Part shown: positions 12,656 to 23,999 of the stretch, in pieces
Position numbering within the stretch: the stretch's first letter is position 1
Layout: each line of letters begins with the position of its first letter
Assembly (NCBI GenBank): GCA_015039365.1
Contig: WION01000242.1
Span: 1 to 64,000 of the forward strand
Length of the DNA stretch: 64,000 nt
Direction of reading: 5' to 3'
From: Amanita rubescens
Taxonomy: Eukaryota > Basidiomycota > Agaricomycetes > Agaricales > Amanitaceae
Notes under the pieces: generated by a model
What the model was told of the DNA's origin: nothing
The model's input: only the letters and a program-made list of their open reading frames with translations
Database searches by the model: none
Made by a program: the position numbers and the translations under genes

Positions 12656-15600
12656 ATGGAAATATCAATGAACCGCGTCGAATCGCCTTTGCCCGTCATT
12701 GGCTTTGATGGTATATGGAAAGATGCCATAGAACGATACCAGAAAGAAACTGTCATTAAATTACCGGACGTGTATGAGGATTGCACCGCGCCGAAGGCTA
12801 CCCTCGATCTTATCCATAAGCGCTACCCTGACTTTCCCATGAAATTCGCGATTCCCCGGGAAAACGGCAGGATATTCCGCGAATTGCTTACGGAGCTACT
12901 CGAACTCTTGCATAACTATGCAACCTGCGTTTGGCCAGAGGAAGGCAAGGTGGGCTTTGCGAAATTTCGTGTATTTTTTCTCTGACCGATATTGTTAGTC
13001 TCCCAAAGCGATCACGCAATTCTACGCAGCCTTGGTATTATTCTGCGATGTGTGTAATCACTTACACGTCCTGGCTCGAGCTAACACCTCGCTCACAGGT
13101 ACCGAAAGACAAGTTCATCGTTGTCGGAGACTATTTGTATGCCATATGGAAGTTGATGATGCGTACCAAACCCTACGTTGAAGGAGAGATCGAACTTGAA
13201 ACTCAGGAAGAACTCGCGCGCACATTGGGCGAGATGCTCGTTACCATAGGTTTCGCTAGCCCCCGAATCAAAGTTGGCACTCTGAGTATGTCATTTCTTA
13301 TTTTCGCTATAGGACTAACATCTCGCCATAGACCAAAATCAATTTTTGACCGTACTCACCGAAGGCGATTTCTACATAGTTTTGGAACACTTGGATTCCT
13401 TGATTCTCAGAGATGGCAAGATAAAATCGACTGGGCTTCTCATAACTTGTAGAGAGGCACTAGTGGCCATCCGTGACACGATTCAACGTGCGCATATAAT
13501 TCTCACCTTTCCAATGCGCGTCTCACGCCGTTGCTAGACCCACGCGAAGAAGCGGAGATGCGCAAGGCATTTATAGACCCTATTAACAGAGAGCATAGGT
13601 ACCTCAGAGGTTCGTTAGCACAGAAGCTTGTTCTCTCCTCCATAATCAACGTGTACATAGATGTTGGTGGAAATCTTAGGACTGGGAGATTGTATCACGC
13701 TGCTCGTCGTGGCTCGTGGGGTATGTTTCTTCCTTTTACTGGTGAGCGAATGCTAAACATACGCTAGACGACCGAAAGCACGGAAATATCTTCTTTTGGC
13801 TGGGCGCTCCGGATCCACTGACGACACACCGCCTGTTGGGAGCTAATCACGGACCTGGGACAGGAGAATGGCTCTTGAAGACAGAACAATACACGAAATG
13901 GAAGACTGATCCGAATTCAAGCATGTTACTCAGCGGGAAATGTAAGTCAATTCAAAATATGACTTCAACGTATGCATCTCACGTCTTTCAAGATGGTTGT
14001 GGAAAAACCTATCTTAGGTGACGCTAAAAGAAACCTTGCGCTTAATAAAATCTAACTTTTCTCCAGCTATACCGTCATTGAAGACCTTAGAAAAGAATGC
14101 GCCAATGGCGACACCATAGTGGCTTACTTCTACTTTGACATTTACGAGATTTCAAAGGTCACGTACATGCAGCTCCTGTCCGGGCTACTCGCACAAATAT
14201 CCACTGAATACACGGAGAAATGTTCCCCCCTGCTCGAAAAGCTGTATGCGATGTTTGATAGCGGAAAGCAGCCCCCGTTTATTGACGACATTGTGACGAC
14301 ATTGAAAGATACATTACAGTTGTACAAGAAGGCCTATCTTGTCATTGATGGCATGGATGAAGTACCGGAGTTTGGAGAGGTCATAGGTTTTTTAAGGAAT
14401 GTAAATCAGTGGGGTTGGGATGGCCTTCATGTTTTCCTCACTTGCAATAAGGAGGTTAAAGAATACCCTGAGCTCGGGCCTCTCGTTACTCACCAGTATT
14501 CAATCAAAGAGGAGGATACCAGGCAGGACATGTTGCTTTACACAGAACATAGGTACAAGACAGAACCTCCGCTTGGGAAATGGAAGGAAAAAGGATTGCC
14601 TTTCTTGAATTCATATTTACCAAAGCGCTACGAAGGATCGTGAGTCTCTAGTCCCATGATAAGTTGAGAGTCTGGACTCACATTTCATAGATTCCAGTGG
14701 GTTGCTTGCCAGCTACGTTCAATTCAAAAGGCCAGGAGTAGCATTAATGCTATGAGGCTTTTCTTGGATGAAATGAATCAGCCTATGGATGATGCCTATC
14801 AATACATCTTTTCCAACTCTCACCCTACATTCCATCCAGGTCTAGAGGAAGATGGTCTCAGATTATTGCCTTGGATGGGCTTTTGTGCAAGATTCTTGGA
14901 TCTCAGAGAATATGCAACTGGTGTAGAGTTTAGTGTTGATCAGGACCCTCCTATTATTGATGGAGACTACAGATTGGGTGATGTAGAGGATGTTTTGGAG
15001 CTCTTCCCCAATGTCCTGGTGCTTGATCCAACAACCCACATGTACAGGGTCTCTCATGGCTCTGTCAGACAATTCTTGTTGACTAACAAGGTCAAGTTCT
15101 CTGAGAAGACTACAGTTATGTTTGATGCAGACACTTCACACTGTTTTATTGCCAAGGGCTGTTTGGCCTATCTTCTCCAATTTGATGAAGATGGGATGCT
15201 CAAGACTGGTACCATTGATAGATACCCTTTGGCCATCTACTCTGCCCAGTACTGGTTTTATCATGTAGCACAGGGCAACAATGCAGAGAATCCTCCAATT
15301 CATCAACAGCTCAAGCAGCTCTTCACTCCTGACAGCCCCCAACTCAGGAATTGGGTTAGAATGTATGACATTGATAAAGGGCCTCAACAGATCCCACCTC
15401 AGAGGCCTCATGATTTCAATCCCAATGCCCTCTATTATGCTTCCCAGCTTGGCTTGAAAGGCATAGTCAAGGAATTGCTTGAGGGAGATGCAGAAGCCAA
15501 TGTGAAGGGAGTGGATGTCAATGCATCTGCTGGGTTTTATGGCAATGCCTTACAGGTTGCTGTAATCCACAAGCACTTACCAGTTATTGAGCTCTTGTTG

Positions 15601-15825
15601 GAGCATGGAGCAGATGTGAATACACAAGGAGGATTCTACCATACTGCCCTTCAGGCAGCTTCATTCTCTGGGTCAAAGGAGATTGTCCAGCTTCTCTTGG
15701 ATAAAGGAGCAGATGTGAATTCTCAAGGTGGATATTATGGAAATGCCTCAAAGGCTGCTTTGAAGAGACACAATTCTGCTATTGCTGGGATTTTGAAAGA
15801 TGCTGGAGCCAGGGTGGACATATAA
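12656..15825 (+). CDS. Goodbye-NACHT-ankyrin STAND receptor (fungal NLR-like)
   Basis: Eight exons (12656-12949, 13099-13285, 13332-13472, 13538-13720, 13768-13941, 13993-14017, 14067-14639, 14691-15825) keep one frame for 903 aa. Residues ~15-190 resemble the fungal STAND N-terminal Goodbye domain (IWKDAIERYQKET.. and FIVVGDYLYAIWKLM). Walker A is GKYGCGKT at ~325-332, assembled from three exons, and Walker B is LVIDGMDEV at ~426-434. FQWVACQL at ~527 is a hallmark of fungal NACHT proteins. Residues ~768-903 hold about four ankyrin repeats of the form GGYYGNAL..A, HGADVN. In STAND proteins the repeats sense ligand, NACHT oligomerises on NTP binding and the N-terminus signals; non-self recognition or cell death is inferred. 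Oddly, exon 8 is almost free of CpG while exons 1-7 are CpG-normal. It faces the ankyrin gene downstream tail-to-tail. Confidence 0.88.
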
Positions 15826-18430
15826 TACAGATATTTTCTCATAGGTAAGTGAATGATAGGCAAAATTGAGTGATTTCCAATTGTGTTTGGATCAACCGGA
15901 AGAGAATGTTGATAGTCATGTATGATATGTGTTATGCAGTTGAAAATCAAAAGTCAGATATGAGCTCTTGCTAATAAATTTTCTAATAAGCTTTGCTTGT
16001 GCTTCCACTATCAGCTCATCCTTAAAGAATTGATTTTTCTTCTTGTCACTGTACTTGCTAGCCATTGACATTCAACCTAGGTTACATCATTTTCATTTCA
16101 GAGCTTGTGGACCACTATTTGAGTATGGTAGTTGTGTACATCATAAAATTCAGAATCTGAAAGTGCATACTGTCCTTGTGTATGTGATACACATGTATGA
16201 CATACATCATGCAAGTATTGCATCTACTGCCATCAAATCTAATGTCAGGGTCAACTCTCTCACTAAAGGCAAGCTGCATGGATTTTCCCATGATTAACAA
16301 TAAAAAGCTCTCATGTTTATTTACATAGGCCCACAATCACATCATATGTATGTATGTAATTTGATCATTGGAAGTTGGTTGGAAATATTTCTTTGCATTT
16401 AAAATCTATTGCATCAGCTTGGCTTTGTGTTCCAGCAGCAGGTCTACAATATCTTGATAACCTCTGTCTGAGGAAACAGTAAAAGCAGCTTCAAGGTGTT
16501 CATGTGTGACAGTGTTGTTATCAAGAATCAATTTCACAATTCTTTTATGTCCTCTGAGTGATGCAGCTTGTAAAGCACTGCTTAAATCAGATGTCACATC
16601 ATCATCATCATCATCATTGTATCCATCACACCATACTACTTGCACAGTTTGACTGGACTTGGCATTAGCCCCTGCTCTAAGCAGCAATTCAACAATTCCT
16701 TTATGACCTTCAAATGATGCAGCTTGCAGAGCATTGCCATAGTATCCTCCACAATCATTCACATCTGCTCCACTGGCTAGTAGTAATTTAGCAATGTCCA
16801 TGTGACCACAAGCAGATGCAGCTTGGAGAGCAGTACCAAAATGACCTCCATGCATATGCACATTTGCTCCTCTTTCAAGCAGCGTCTTAGTTATAAGATT
16901 TCCTGAAAATGCATTCCCTGAACATCCTGATACAGCCTGAAGAGCATTTCCATAATATCCTCCTTGTGCATTTATGTCTGCCCCCCTGTCAAGTAGCAGC
17001 TCAACAATGTCCTTGCTACCTCTATTTGATGCAATCTGAAGAGCATTTCCATAGTGACCTCCCTGTGCATTTACATCTGCCCCAATGTCAAGCAGCATTT
17101 GAATGAGATCCTTTTTTCCATTTGCCAATGCAGCCTGGAGAGCATTTCCATACTCCCCCCCTTGTGCATTTACTTCTGCTCCTCTGTAAATCAGCAGCTC
17201 AATAATCTCCTTCTGAGCATTACAACATGCTGCTTGAAGTGCATTTCCAAATTTCCCCCCTTGTGCATTCACTTCTGCTCCTTTGTGAAGCAGCAGCTCA
17301 ATGATCTCCTTCTGATTACTTGAACATGCTGCTTGAAGAGCACTTCCAAGCCATCCTCCTTGTACATTCACTTCTGCTCCAGTTGCTATCAGTAATTCAA
17401 CAATGTTCTTGTGACCAAGAGATACTGCAGCTTGAAGAGCATTTCCAAGCTTTCCTCCATGTACATCAACCTTTGCCCCATTTGCAATCAACAGTTCAAC
17501 AATCTCCTTATGACCCTGATATGATGCAGCATGGAGAGCATTTCCATATTCACCTCCCTGTGCATTTACCTCTGCTCCATTTGCAACCAACATTTCAACA
17601 ATTTTCTTGTTTCCCATGGACGATGCAGCTTGGAGAGCATTTCCAAATGTTCCACCTTGTGCATTCACATCTACTCCTTTTGTAAGAAGCAGCTCAACAA
17701 TGCCCTTGTTTTCAAGAACATTTTTGTATTTCCCACATGATGCAGCCTGGAGGGCATTACCATAATATCCTCCCTGCATATCCACCTTTGCTCCTTTAAC
17801 AAGCAGCAGCTCAACAATGTCCTCATCACCTTGACATGATGCAGCTTGAAGAGCATTACCATATTTGCCTCCCTGCAGATTCACTTCTGCACCTCTGTTA
17901 AGCAGCAATTCAACAATGTCCTTGTGACCAGTATATGCTGCAGCTTGTAAAGCATTTCCATAATACCCTCCTCCTGCATTTACATTTGCACCTCTTCTGA
18001 ACAGCAGTTCAATAGTATCTTTGTGACCAGCATATGATGCAATCTGGAGAGCATTTCCAAAATATCCTCCTTGTGCATTCACATCAGCTTTTCTGCCAAG
18101 TAGCAACTCAATGAGACCCTGGTTATTGTTCAATGATGCAATCTGGAGAGCACTTCCATAATGTCCTCCTGTTATGCTGATGTCTGCTCCTCTTGTAAGT
18201 AAAAGCTCAATGATGTTCTTATGACCATGAAGCAATGCAGCCTGGAGGGCATTTTTATAACATCCACCCTGTGGATTCATATTTGCTCCTCTGTCAAGCA
18301 GAAGCTCAACAATATCCTTTCTCTCAACAACACCTGCAGATGCAGCCTGGAGAGCATTTCCATATATGTATCCCTTTTCATTCACATCTGCTCCTCTCTC
18401 AAGTAGCAGCTCAATGATGTCTTTGTGACC
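14720..18430. other. CpG-depleted block
   Basis: Reading the lines from 14720 to 18430, I find only a handful of CG dinucleotides (for example at about 15898, 16882 and 17621), whereas DNA on both sides has several per line. TG and CA are plentiful instead. The block covers the last exon of the Goodbye-NACHT-ankyrin gene, the 0.6-kb gap and nearly all of the convergent ankyrin gene. It ends within 100 bp of the retroelement at 18528. Confidence 0.85.
15826..16405. other. AT-rich gap between convergent ankyrin genes
   Basis: This 580-bp stretch lies between two stop codons facing each other, so it holds the 3' UTRs and terminators of both genes. It is AT-rich, with several AATAAA-like strings (for example near 15971 and 16298), and has essentially no CpG. 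I see no gene. Confidence 0.6.
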
Positions 18431-18527
18431 ACCACGTGATGCAGTCTCAAGTAAATTTTTGGACCGTCCATGTACATCTGCTCCACTTTCAAGCAGCAGT
18501 TCAGCAACATCTCTGTGACCCATACGT
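16406..18527 (-). pseudogene. Ankyrin-repeat array, N-terminus removed by LTR element (decapitated NLR-type gene)
   Basis: The open frame encodes about 21 ankyrin repeats of 33 residues with the consensus GGYYGNALQAAS-GHKDIVELLL-GADVNAQ. It begins at GHRDVAELLLESGADV, in the middle of a repeat, exactly where the retroelement LTR starts at 18528. So the start at 18523 (ATG for Met-Gly-His) is fortuitous and the real N-terminal exons are missing. By analogy with the paralog facing it, the lost part was probably an effector plus NACHT domain (inference). The repeats are very alike at the structural positions and vary at others, the pattern of fast-evolving fungal NLR repeats. A tract of Asp near 16600 is coded by a CAT microsatellite. 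No stop or frameshift interrupts the remaining 705 codons. Confidence 0.8.
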
Positions 18528-18839
18528 TGATGGACTGGAGGAGAGGCTGGACGGAGAAAACGCGCATAATAGAAGACCTACTGAAGCGATAGGACGATTG
18601 CCGAAGCGGACCGAAGCAGGAAAGGAAGATCGAACTCAAAAGAAGAGCGACAGGTTCGATTGTGTTCAAGCCCTAGGCCTTAGGCGTGTCGGAGCATTTG
18701 GATCACGTGGAGCTGTGGACCATGACTCATCTGAGGCAGGATCGGCAAGGAGCATCAAAAGGCGCATCAGCGATCATCCTCGGCGACCTCGGAATCACGC
18801 GGCATGGAAAAAGAGGACTCGGATTGAATAGCGTCGCTC

Positions 18840-19533
18840 TTGACGCTTTCCCCTTCTTCCCAGATGAGTTCCCCAGCACTCTCAGCTAACGACGCGATCC
18901 AGGAGAACGGCGATAGAGCGCGGCCTCTTATCGAGCGGCTTTCGACGCCTCCACCCGAGTACCCCCTTTTCCGAGAAGGAGACGACGCGCCGATACAAAG
19001 CTTGCAAGAGCCAGCGTATCCCTATGGGAGCATGTACCCCTCGTTTAACAGAAGGCGCGGCGACTGGTATCATTCGCTAGGAGCCTATATTCGGCCAATC
19101 TAGACGGCTTTCGGCGTCCCCGCTAGTAGGAGGAGAGTTCCACGCTACAGTCACCCCAAGTACCGGCGACGAGATAAGGCATAGGGGATGGATGGAAGAG
19201 CCGGAGCAGAGCGCGGAGGATCGGCGAAGAAACGGATTCGCGCTCGACCTTATCAATCGCGTCGAGTATTTCGGTCTTGAGCAAGGCAACCAGAGTACCA
19301 TCCACCTAGGGCGCGGACAGCTAGTTCATAGGGTTATCCATAGGCCACACATCGCAGGACGAGGACTGGAGATCGATCACGGCGGCCCTTATATCATTAT
19401 CGACCGATGCCACACCCACTACCTCCTCATGACCAGAAAAGGAGACATATTCCCCCAGCTCGTCCCGGCACCCTGTATCTACCCTTGCCTGACTACCTGG
19501 CATGTTGTCGAATATCCCGCGCGATTTACTTAA
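18840..19533 (+). pseudogene. LTR-encoded ORF, broken copy in 5' LTR
   Basis: The frame starts MTLSPSSQMSSPALSAND and runs to SLGAY, where one extra base shifts it. The same protein resumes in another frame (19192-19533, from MEEPEQSAEDRRRNGF). A second indel near 19547 alters the end. The intact version is in the 3' LTR at 31449-32186. Confidence 0.7.
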
Positions 19534-19801
19534 TCATCCAGAGGTAGAACAGACTCCAGAACGAATACATCCGAGCTTAAAAGAAGTTCGGTCACCTTCG
19601 CAAAGGTTCATTTCCCCCGTATTTCAGCGTCGTCTCGCTTTCCGCTCAGCGCGCCAGTATCGTCAAGTGTCCATCGTCATTCTAGGCTATCCTCAAGTCC
19701 ACTTCTCGGAGCTCAACGTCAGCGCCGCGGTCGTCGCATAGATTTCCTTTTATTTCGTTTCTTTTCGATTTCTTTTACTTTACACTCACAAAGTCCCTTC
19801 T

Positions 19802-19810
19802 CTATATAGA
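19802..19810 (+). promoter_or_regulatory. Putative LTR core promoter (TATA-like)
   Basis: CTATATAGA lies about 1.28 kb into the LTR, after the ORF. The same string is at 32408-32416 in the 3' LTR. This fits a U3 of about 1.3 kb followed by R-U5 of about 0.5 kb. Confidence 0.5.
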
Positions 19811-20344
19811 ATATCGGCACGTGCTCGTCAGCACGACACTTACTTAGCTACCTATTCCGTTCCCTTTTACTTTAGCCTAACTAAAAATAACTAACATATA
19901 TATTCTGTCTTAGATAGACAGAGAAATAGATTTTCCCTTCCCCCTTTTCCCTCAGAGTCGAAATTTGAAGCTAGTATCGAGTTCACTGCGTCCAGAGTTG
20001 CGTCCTTTGAGTCCTGCGATTGCGTCTTACTGCGGTTTTTAGTTCCTTTCTGCGATTCACTGCGTTCTAGAAGTTCGAGTTTCTTCATTTAGCTGCGATT
20101 TCGATTATCTTAGGTTCCCCTCCTTGCCACACTCATCCTCTACTGCTTATTCAATCAAATACTACTTTACGAGGCGTCTGAGAAGTCTCCTGGACTCGCA
20201 AAACAAAAGCGAACTTCGACCGTCGTTCAATCCTCTTCGATCCCTTCTTTTACCTTCGGTTCCCTGCACTAAGAGGGTGCCACTGCACTTCAGGTGTTTG
20301 TTGGGTTGGGTTTGTGGTTGAGTGCGCTCGCTGCGTATCATTTC

Positions 20345-20362
20345 TGGAGCCCACCGCGAGGG
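20345..20362 (+). other. Primer-binding site of gypsy element I
   Basis: TGGAGCCCACCGCGAGGG starts 4 bp after the LTR. Its complement ends in ..GGGCTCCA, as a tRNA 3' end would. The same sequence follows the LTR of the gag-only element at 45340 and, with changes, the truncated LTR element at 33743. I cannot name the tRNA. Confidence 0.65.
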
Positions 20363-20507
20363 GTTTCAAGTTTAGAAAGCCCACAGGAGATATTTTACTT
20401 CATTCACACTCGTGAACACAACAACTATTCTATTCAAAACACTCTAACAGCCTTCAACAATTCCTACCACACGTTCCGGACTAGAAACCGAACACCCGAG
20501 GAGTTCA

Positions 20508-22901
20508 TTGAGGCCCCGGCGTCGTCAGCGAAGATCACAACTTGTTATAGATACTGCGCCCCAGCCTTCCGTTTCTCAGCAATCGTCTCCGTTATCTTCT
20601 CAGGGTTCAACAGCAGTCGAAACCGCGCCAGAATCACCCGAAGTTCCTTCAGCGGCGCAAATACCTTCGACGTCAGCAATTCTTTCGTCGCCATCTGTAG
20701 AAAGACCGCTATCAGCTAGTTTGTTTGACGAGGTGATAGAAGCGGAAAATAGAAGTTATTTTGAAGAACCTACGAGACAGTTCCCCGGCGCACTACCCTT
20801 CGATTCGCCGTTTAGACCCCCTTTTGACCCCGACAGTAGGAGAGTTTCGACGCCAGCGCATTCCGCTCTTTTAGCCGAGTTCGAGATCAGTGATCAGATC
20901 AGCCATCAAAGCGTACCTGATCTTCATCAGATAACCGAAGAAGATAGATTAGAAGAGGAAGAAGGTATTATCCAGCGTTTCGAGAAGATCAGAATCAGAT
21001 TCGGAGACCCAGACACCACAGTACAGCAAATATCCATGGAAGTGTTACCGATTGTAGGAAAAGGAAAAGAGAGAGCGATAGAGGAGCGATTAGAGCCACG
21101 CGCGCCGCCACCGCGTCCACAGCGTTCGGCTTCGCGCCCAAATTCACCGAGAGTCCAGATGGAGAGATCAGTTTCAGAGGAAGAAGACGAGATACAGGCG
21201 AGGTTTAGACGTCGAGAGGCGGAGATGGAAGAGAGGCTTAGACAACGGGAGGAAGAGGCGGAAGAAAGGTTTATGCGGAGAGAGATGGAGGAGAGACTTA
21301 GACGAAGGGCGGAAAGAGAGCGAGAGGAAGAGAGCGAGAGGAAAGAGAGCGTGATGAAAGAGAGCGTCTTGCTCAACCGATCCGACAGGAGTACCAGCGT
21401 TATCGGGAACCAGAAGTACAGCCGAACGTCGTATATCAGCAACCGGCGCGTTTGGCCGCGATGCCCGCAAAGAACAGTAGCTCGGCCCCGAACTTTGATT
21501 CCCAGAACCCCCGCACTTTGATCCGCTATTTCCGAGAGCTAGAGCATTTGATGGATGCGGCAAATATTGATGAACGACAGTCCCGGAAAGAGCACGCGAT
21601 GAGGTACCTGGACAACGAAGATTATGAGACTTGGGAGTCTTTACCAGAGGCGAGAATCGACTATACCTATGCGGCGTTCAAGCAAGCGGTTATCGACTCG
21701 TACCCCGGCGCTGAGGAAACTAGAAAGTATAGGCTCGACGATGTTGCGGAGTTGACGGATAAATGGAGAAAGGAAGGGATAACGACACCTTTGCTCCTAG
21801 GAAACTATTTCCGGGAGTATAGGAACGCTACCAACTACTTGATCGAGCACCGGCGTTTATCAGAGATGGAGCAGAGAAGGAGGTTCGTTTTAGGGTTTTC
21901 ACAGGAGATGTTGGACAAGATTGGTTACAAGCTGCAGTCGGCGTATCCAGACGTTGATCCAGAGGACGGGTTTTCTATGAAGGAGGTCTACTGACGCGGC
22001 ATTGACGATTCTAAGGGGTTCAAGCTTCTTTCGTTTAGATTCGGCGGCGCCTTCGGTCAAATCTGACAGGCCTTCATCTTCTACGACGTCATATGCCGCG
22101 CCTGCGACACGAAGCGCTCCAGTTACTTCTACGGCCTCGGCTACTGTCAAACAGGAGGATCTCCTTTCTGCGATTGGAAGACTAGTGAATACATTGAATA
22201 CCAACGTCACCACAGTGCGTCCAGCGGCCCCACAGTACCCTCCGACGAATAGATATGTTCCCCCAGCAGGGCCTGTCCCGCCAACGACGACTTCAGCACC
22301 AGCGGCTCCTATAGCGCCTGCGTATCCAGCGACATCGGTTCCCTACACAGCGGCGGCATTCCCTAGGCGTTCAGGACCAAGTGAGACGGAGCGTTGCAAC
22401 TTTTGCGGAGAGAGCGGTCACTTCATGGCCAATTGTCCCGTAGCGGAGCACTATCTGAGGAGCGGGAGGATTGTTAGGAAAGCGGATGGGAAGTTGGTCT
22501 TACCGAATGGGATGTTCGTACCGAGGAGTATTGAAGGAGCATGGTTGAAGGATCGAGTGGACACTTATTGGCAGCGTCAGTTAGGAGATCAAGCGAACGT
22601 CAACCCAGCACCTACCGAGGTTTCTACGCCAGATGCAGCGCCCGCTGCAAATGCTGGTGCGATGTTTTTCAGTGTGGCCTCAGGATCGAAGACAACAGAA
22701 GGTACCCGAGCTGCGTTTGCTTCGGTGGTTAGTGAAGAAGAAGAGGAGGCTCTGGCAGAGGATATCGAATACTATCAGCAACAGATCTTTGCACTTCAGG
22801 CTAAGCAGAAGGCGAAGAAGCTGGTGTTTGATGGTGTAGAGATTATGAAGAAGCCGACTGAGAGCGGTCACGGCGAAACCGAACGCGGGTCCATCGGCTA
22901 G
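20508..22901 (+). pseudogene. Gag polyprotein of gypsy element I (frameshifted)
   Basis: The N-terminal part (20508-21521) is acidic/basic and coiled, with long E/R-rich runs such as EERLRQREEEAEERFMRRE. The capsid part (21452-21994, RYFRELEHLMDAANID to SMKEVY) follows in another frame, and the nucleocapsid part (22002-22901) has the zinc knuckle CNFCGESGHFMANC. The pieces are in different frames. The shifts lie at about 21360, 21994 and 22860, each where the neighbouring frame continues the protein without loss, so these look like decay rather than programmed shifts. The capsid and knuckle region resembles the gag of the gag-only element at 45.7 kb. Confidence 0.8.
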
Positions 22902-22908
22902 AGCAACG

Positions 22909-23990
22909 GTGCCCTCCGCTAGCGTCGCAAGCCCTGAAAAGGATAAAGGAAAGGAGAAAGCGACTACGCCCGTACCTGAGACATCTCAGCCTGCTGTTAC
23001 CGCGGTCCCTGCGACTCAACCGAGTACAACCGAGGTTCCTAGTGCGTCGACTAGCAGTACCGAGCCTCCGACGCACCCGTTTGAGAAAGCGAAGGATGCC
23101 AACTACTTGCCACCGGTTAATCGGAATCTCGGCGCGATTGGGAAGACCAAGGATCCGGCGTATCACACCCAGGCCCCTATTCAAGATGCTAAGTTTGTCG
23201 ACACGGTTTTAGAGCGGTCGTTAAAGGAGACTCACGTAACTCTTACCTTTGAGGAGTTGCTTTCGCTCTCGCCAGATTTGCGTTATCGAATCCGCGACAA
23301 AGTTACCCCTAAGCGACAAGCGCCGGCGACGAAGCATGTTAGTTTTGCAGGAGATGGAGATGGGGAGATAGAGGAGTTGGTTTCACCTTCGGCTTTGGCG
23401 GATTTGGAGTTGGATGCTACGAGGATTGCGCCTGACAGATATCGAGTCCCAGACATAGCGCAAGTGTTATATTCGGCGCAGAATAGGGTTGACGGAGAGA
23501 AGCGTATCGTTTTGCAGAGCAAGAAGGAGTCTTTGGCGTCTCGGGCGATAACGATGAAGGTTGCGGAGAAATCGAACGTCGAATGTATCTTGGATCCCGG
23601 AAGCGAAATCATTTGCATGTCGGACGCAGTTAGCCATCAATTGGGTATTCCCTACGACCCCACAGTTACTATCAGGATGCAATCTGCGAACGGCGAGCGG
23701 GACCCTACACTCGGTTTAGCGCGAGACGTTCCGTTTGAGATAGGGAACTTCGTTCTGTTGTTCCAGGTTCACGTTGTGCGGTCACCGGCATACGATATTC
23801 TGCTAGGACGGCCTTTCGATGACTTGACGAACGCGAAGGTTGAGAATATGCCGAATGAAGAACAAGTTTGTACCATTAACCACCCGGAGTCCGGTCGCGC
23901 CTTCGCTATTCCAACGGTTGCGCGCGGGCCGGCGAGGTTCACTAAGATGCGAGAGGAGAAGGATTTTCACTTAGCTTCGAGGAACTAATA
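22909..23990 (+). pseudogene. Protease region of gypsy element I
   Basis: After a P/T-rich linker (EKDKGKEKATTPVPETSQPA) comes a retropepsin-like domain. The active site is CILDPGSEIICMSD (D-P-G-S in place of the common D-S/T-G), and the flap/end motif is YDILLGRPFDDL. The frame ends at 23988 (HLASRN), but the adjacent frame carries on as FEELIEDQGEAALIIQVN, which indicates another single-base shift at about 23970. Confidence 0.75.
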
Positions 23991-23999
23991 GAAGACCAG

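Larger units (their letters stand above)
18528..20340 (+). repeat. 5' LTR of gypsy element I
   Basis: It spans TGATGGACT..to..GCTGCGTATCA and matches 31137-32945 with only scattered differences. Its U3 carries the same reading frame as the 3' LTR, but an extra C at about 19084 and a further indel near 19547 break it. A TATA-like CTATATAGA lies at 19802-19810. Confidence 0.92.

Noticed and set aside
16909..17740. Plus-strand open frames with repeated H/L-rich motifs, and the regular ~99-bp spacing
   Set aside because: They are shadows of the ankyrin array on the other strand. The 99-bp period is 33 codons of ankyrin repeat, not a CRISPR array or satellite.
18523..18550. A 5-bp target duplication for gypsy I
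   Set aside because: I compared TACGT (left) with GCGTT (right) and nearby shifts; no acceptable match was found, so none is claimed.
20345..20362. Naming the primer tRNA
   Set aside because: The complement ends like a tRNA 3' end, but I cannot assign the isoacceptor without the genome's tRNA set.
20927..21442. A 171-codon minus-strand frame rich in Ser and Leu
   Set aside because: It is antisense to the E/R-rich part of gag; the composition follows from the complementary codons. Unlike the antisense gene at 29.4-30.9 kb it has no introns, motif or basic tail of its own.
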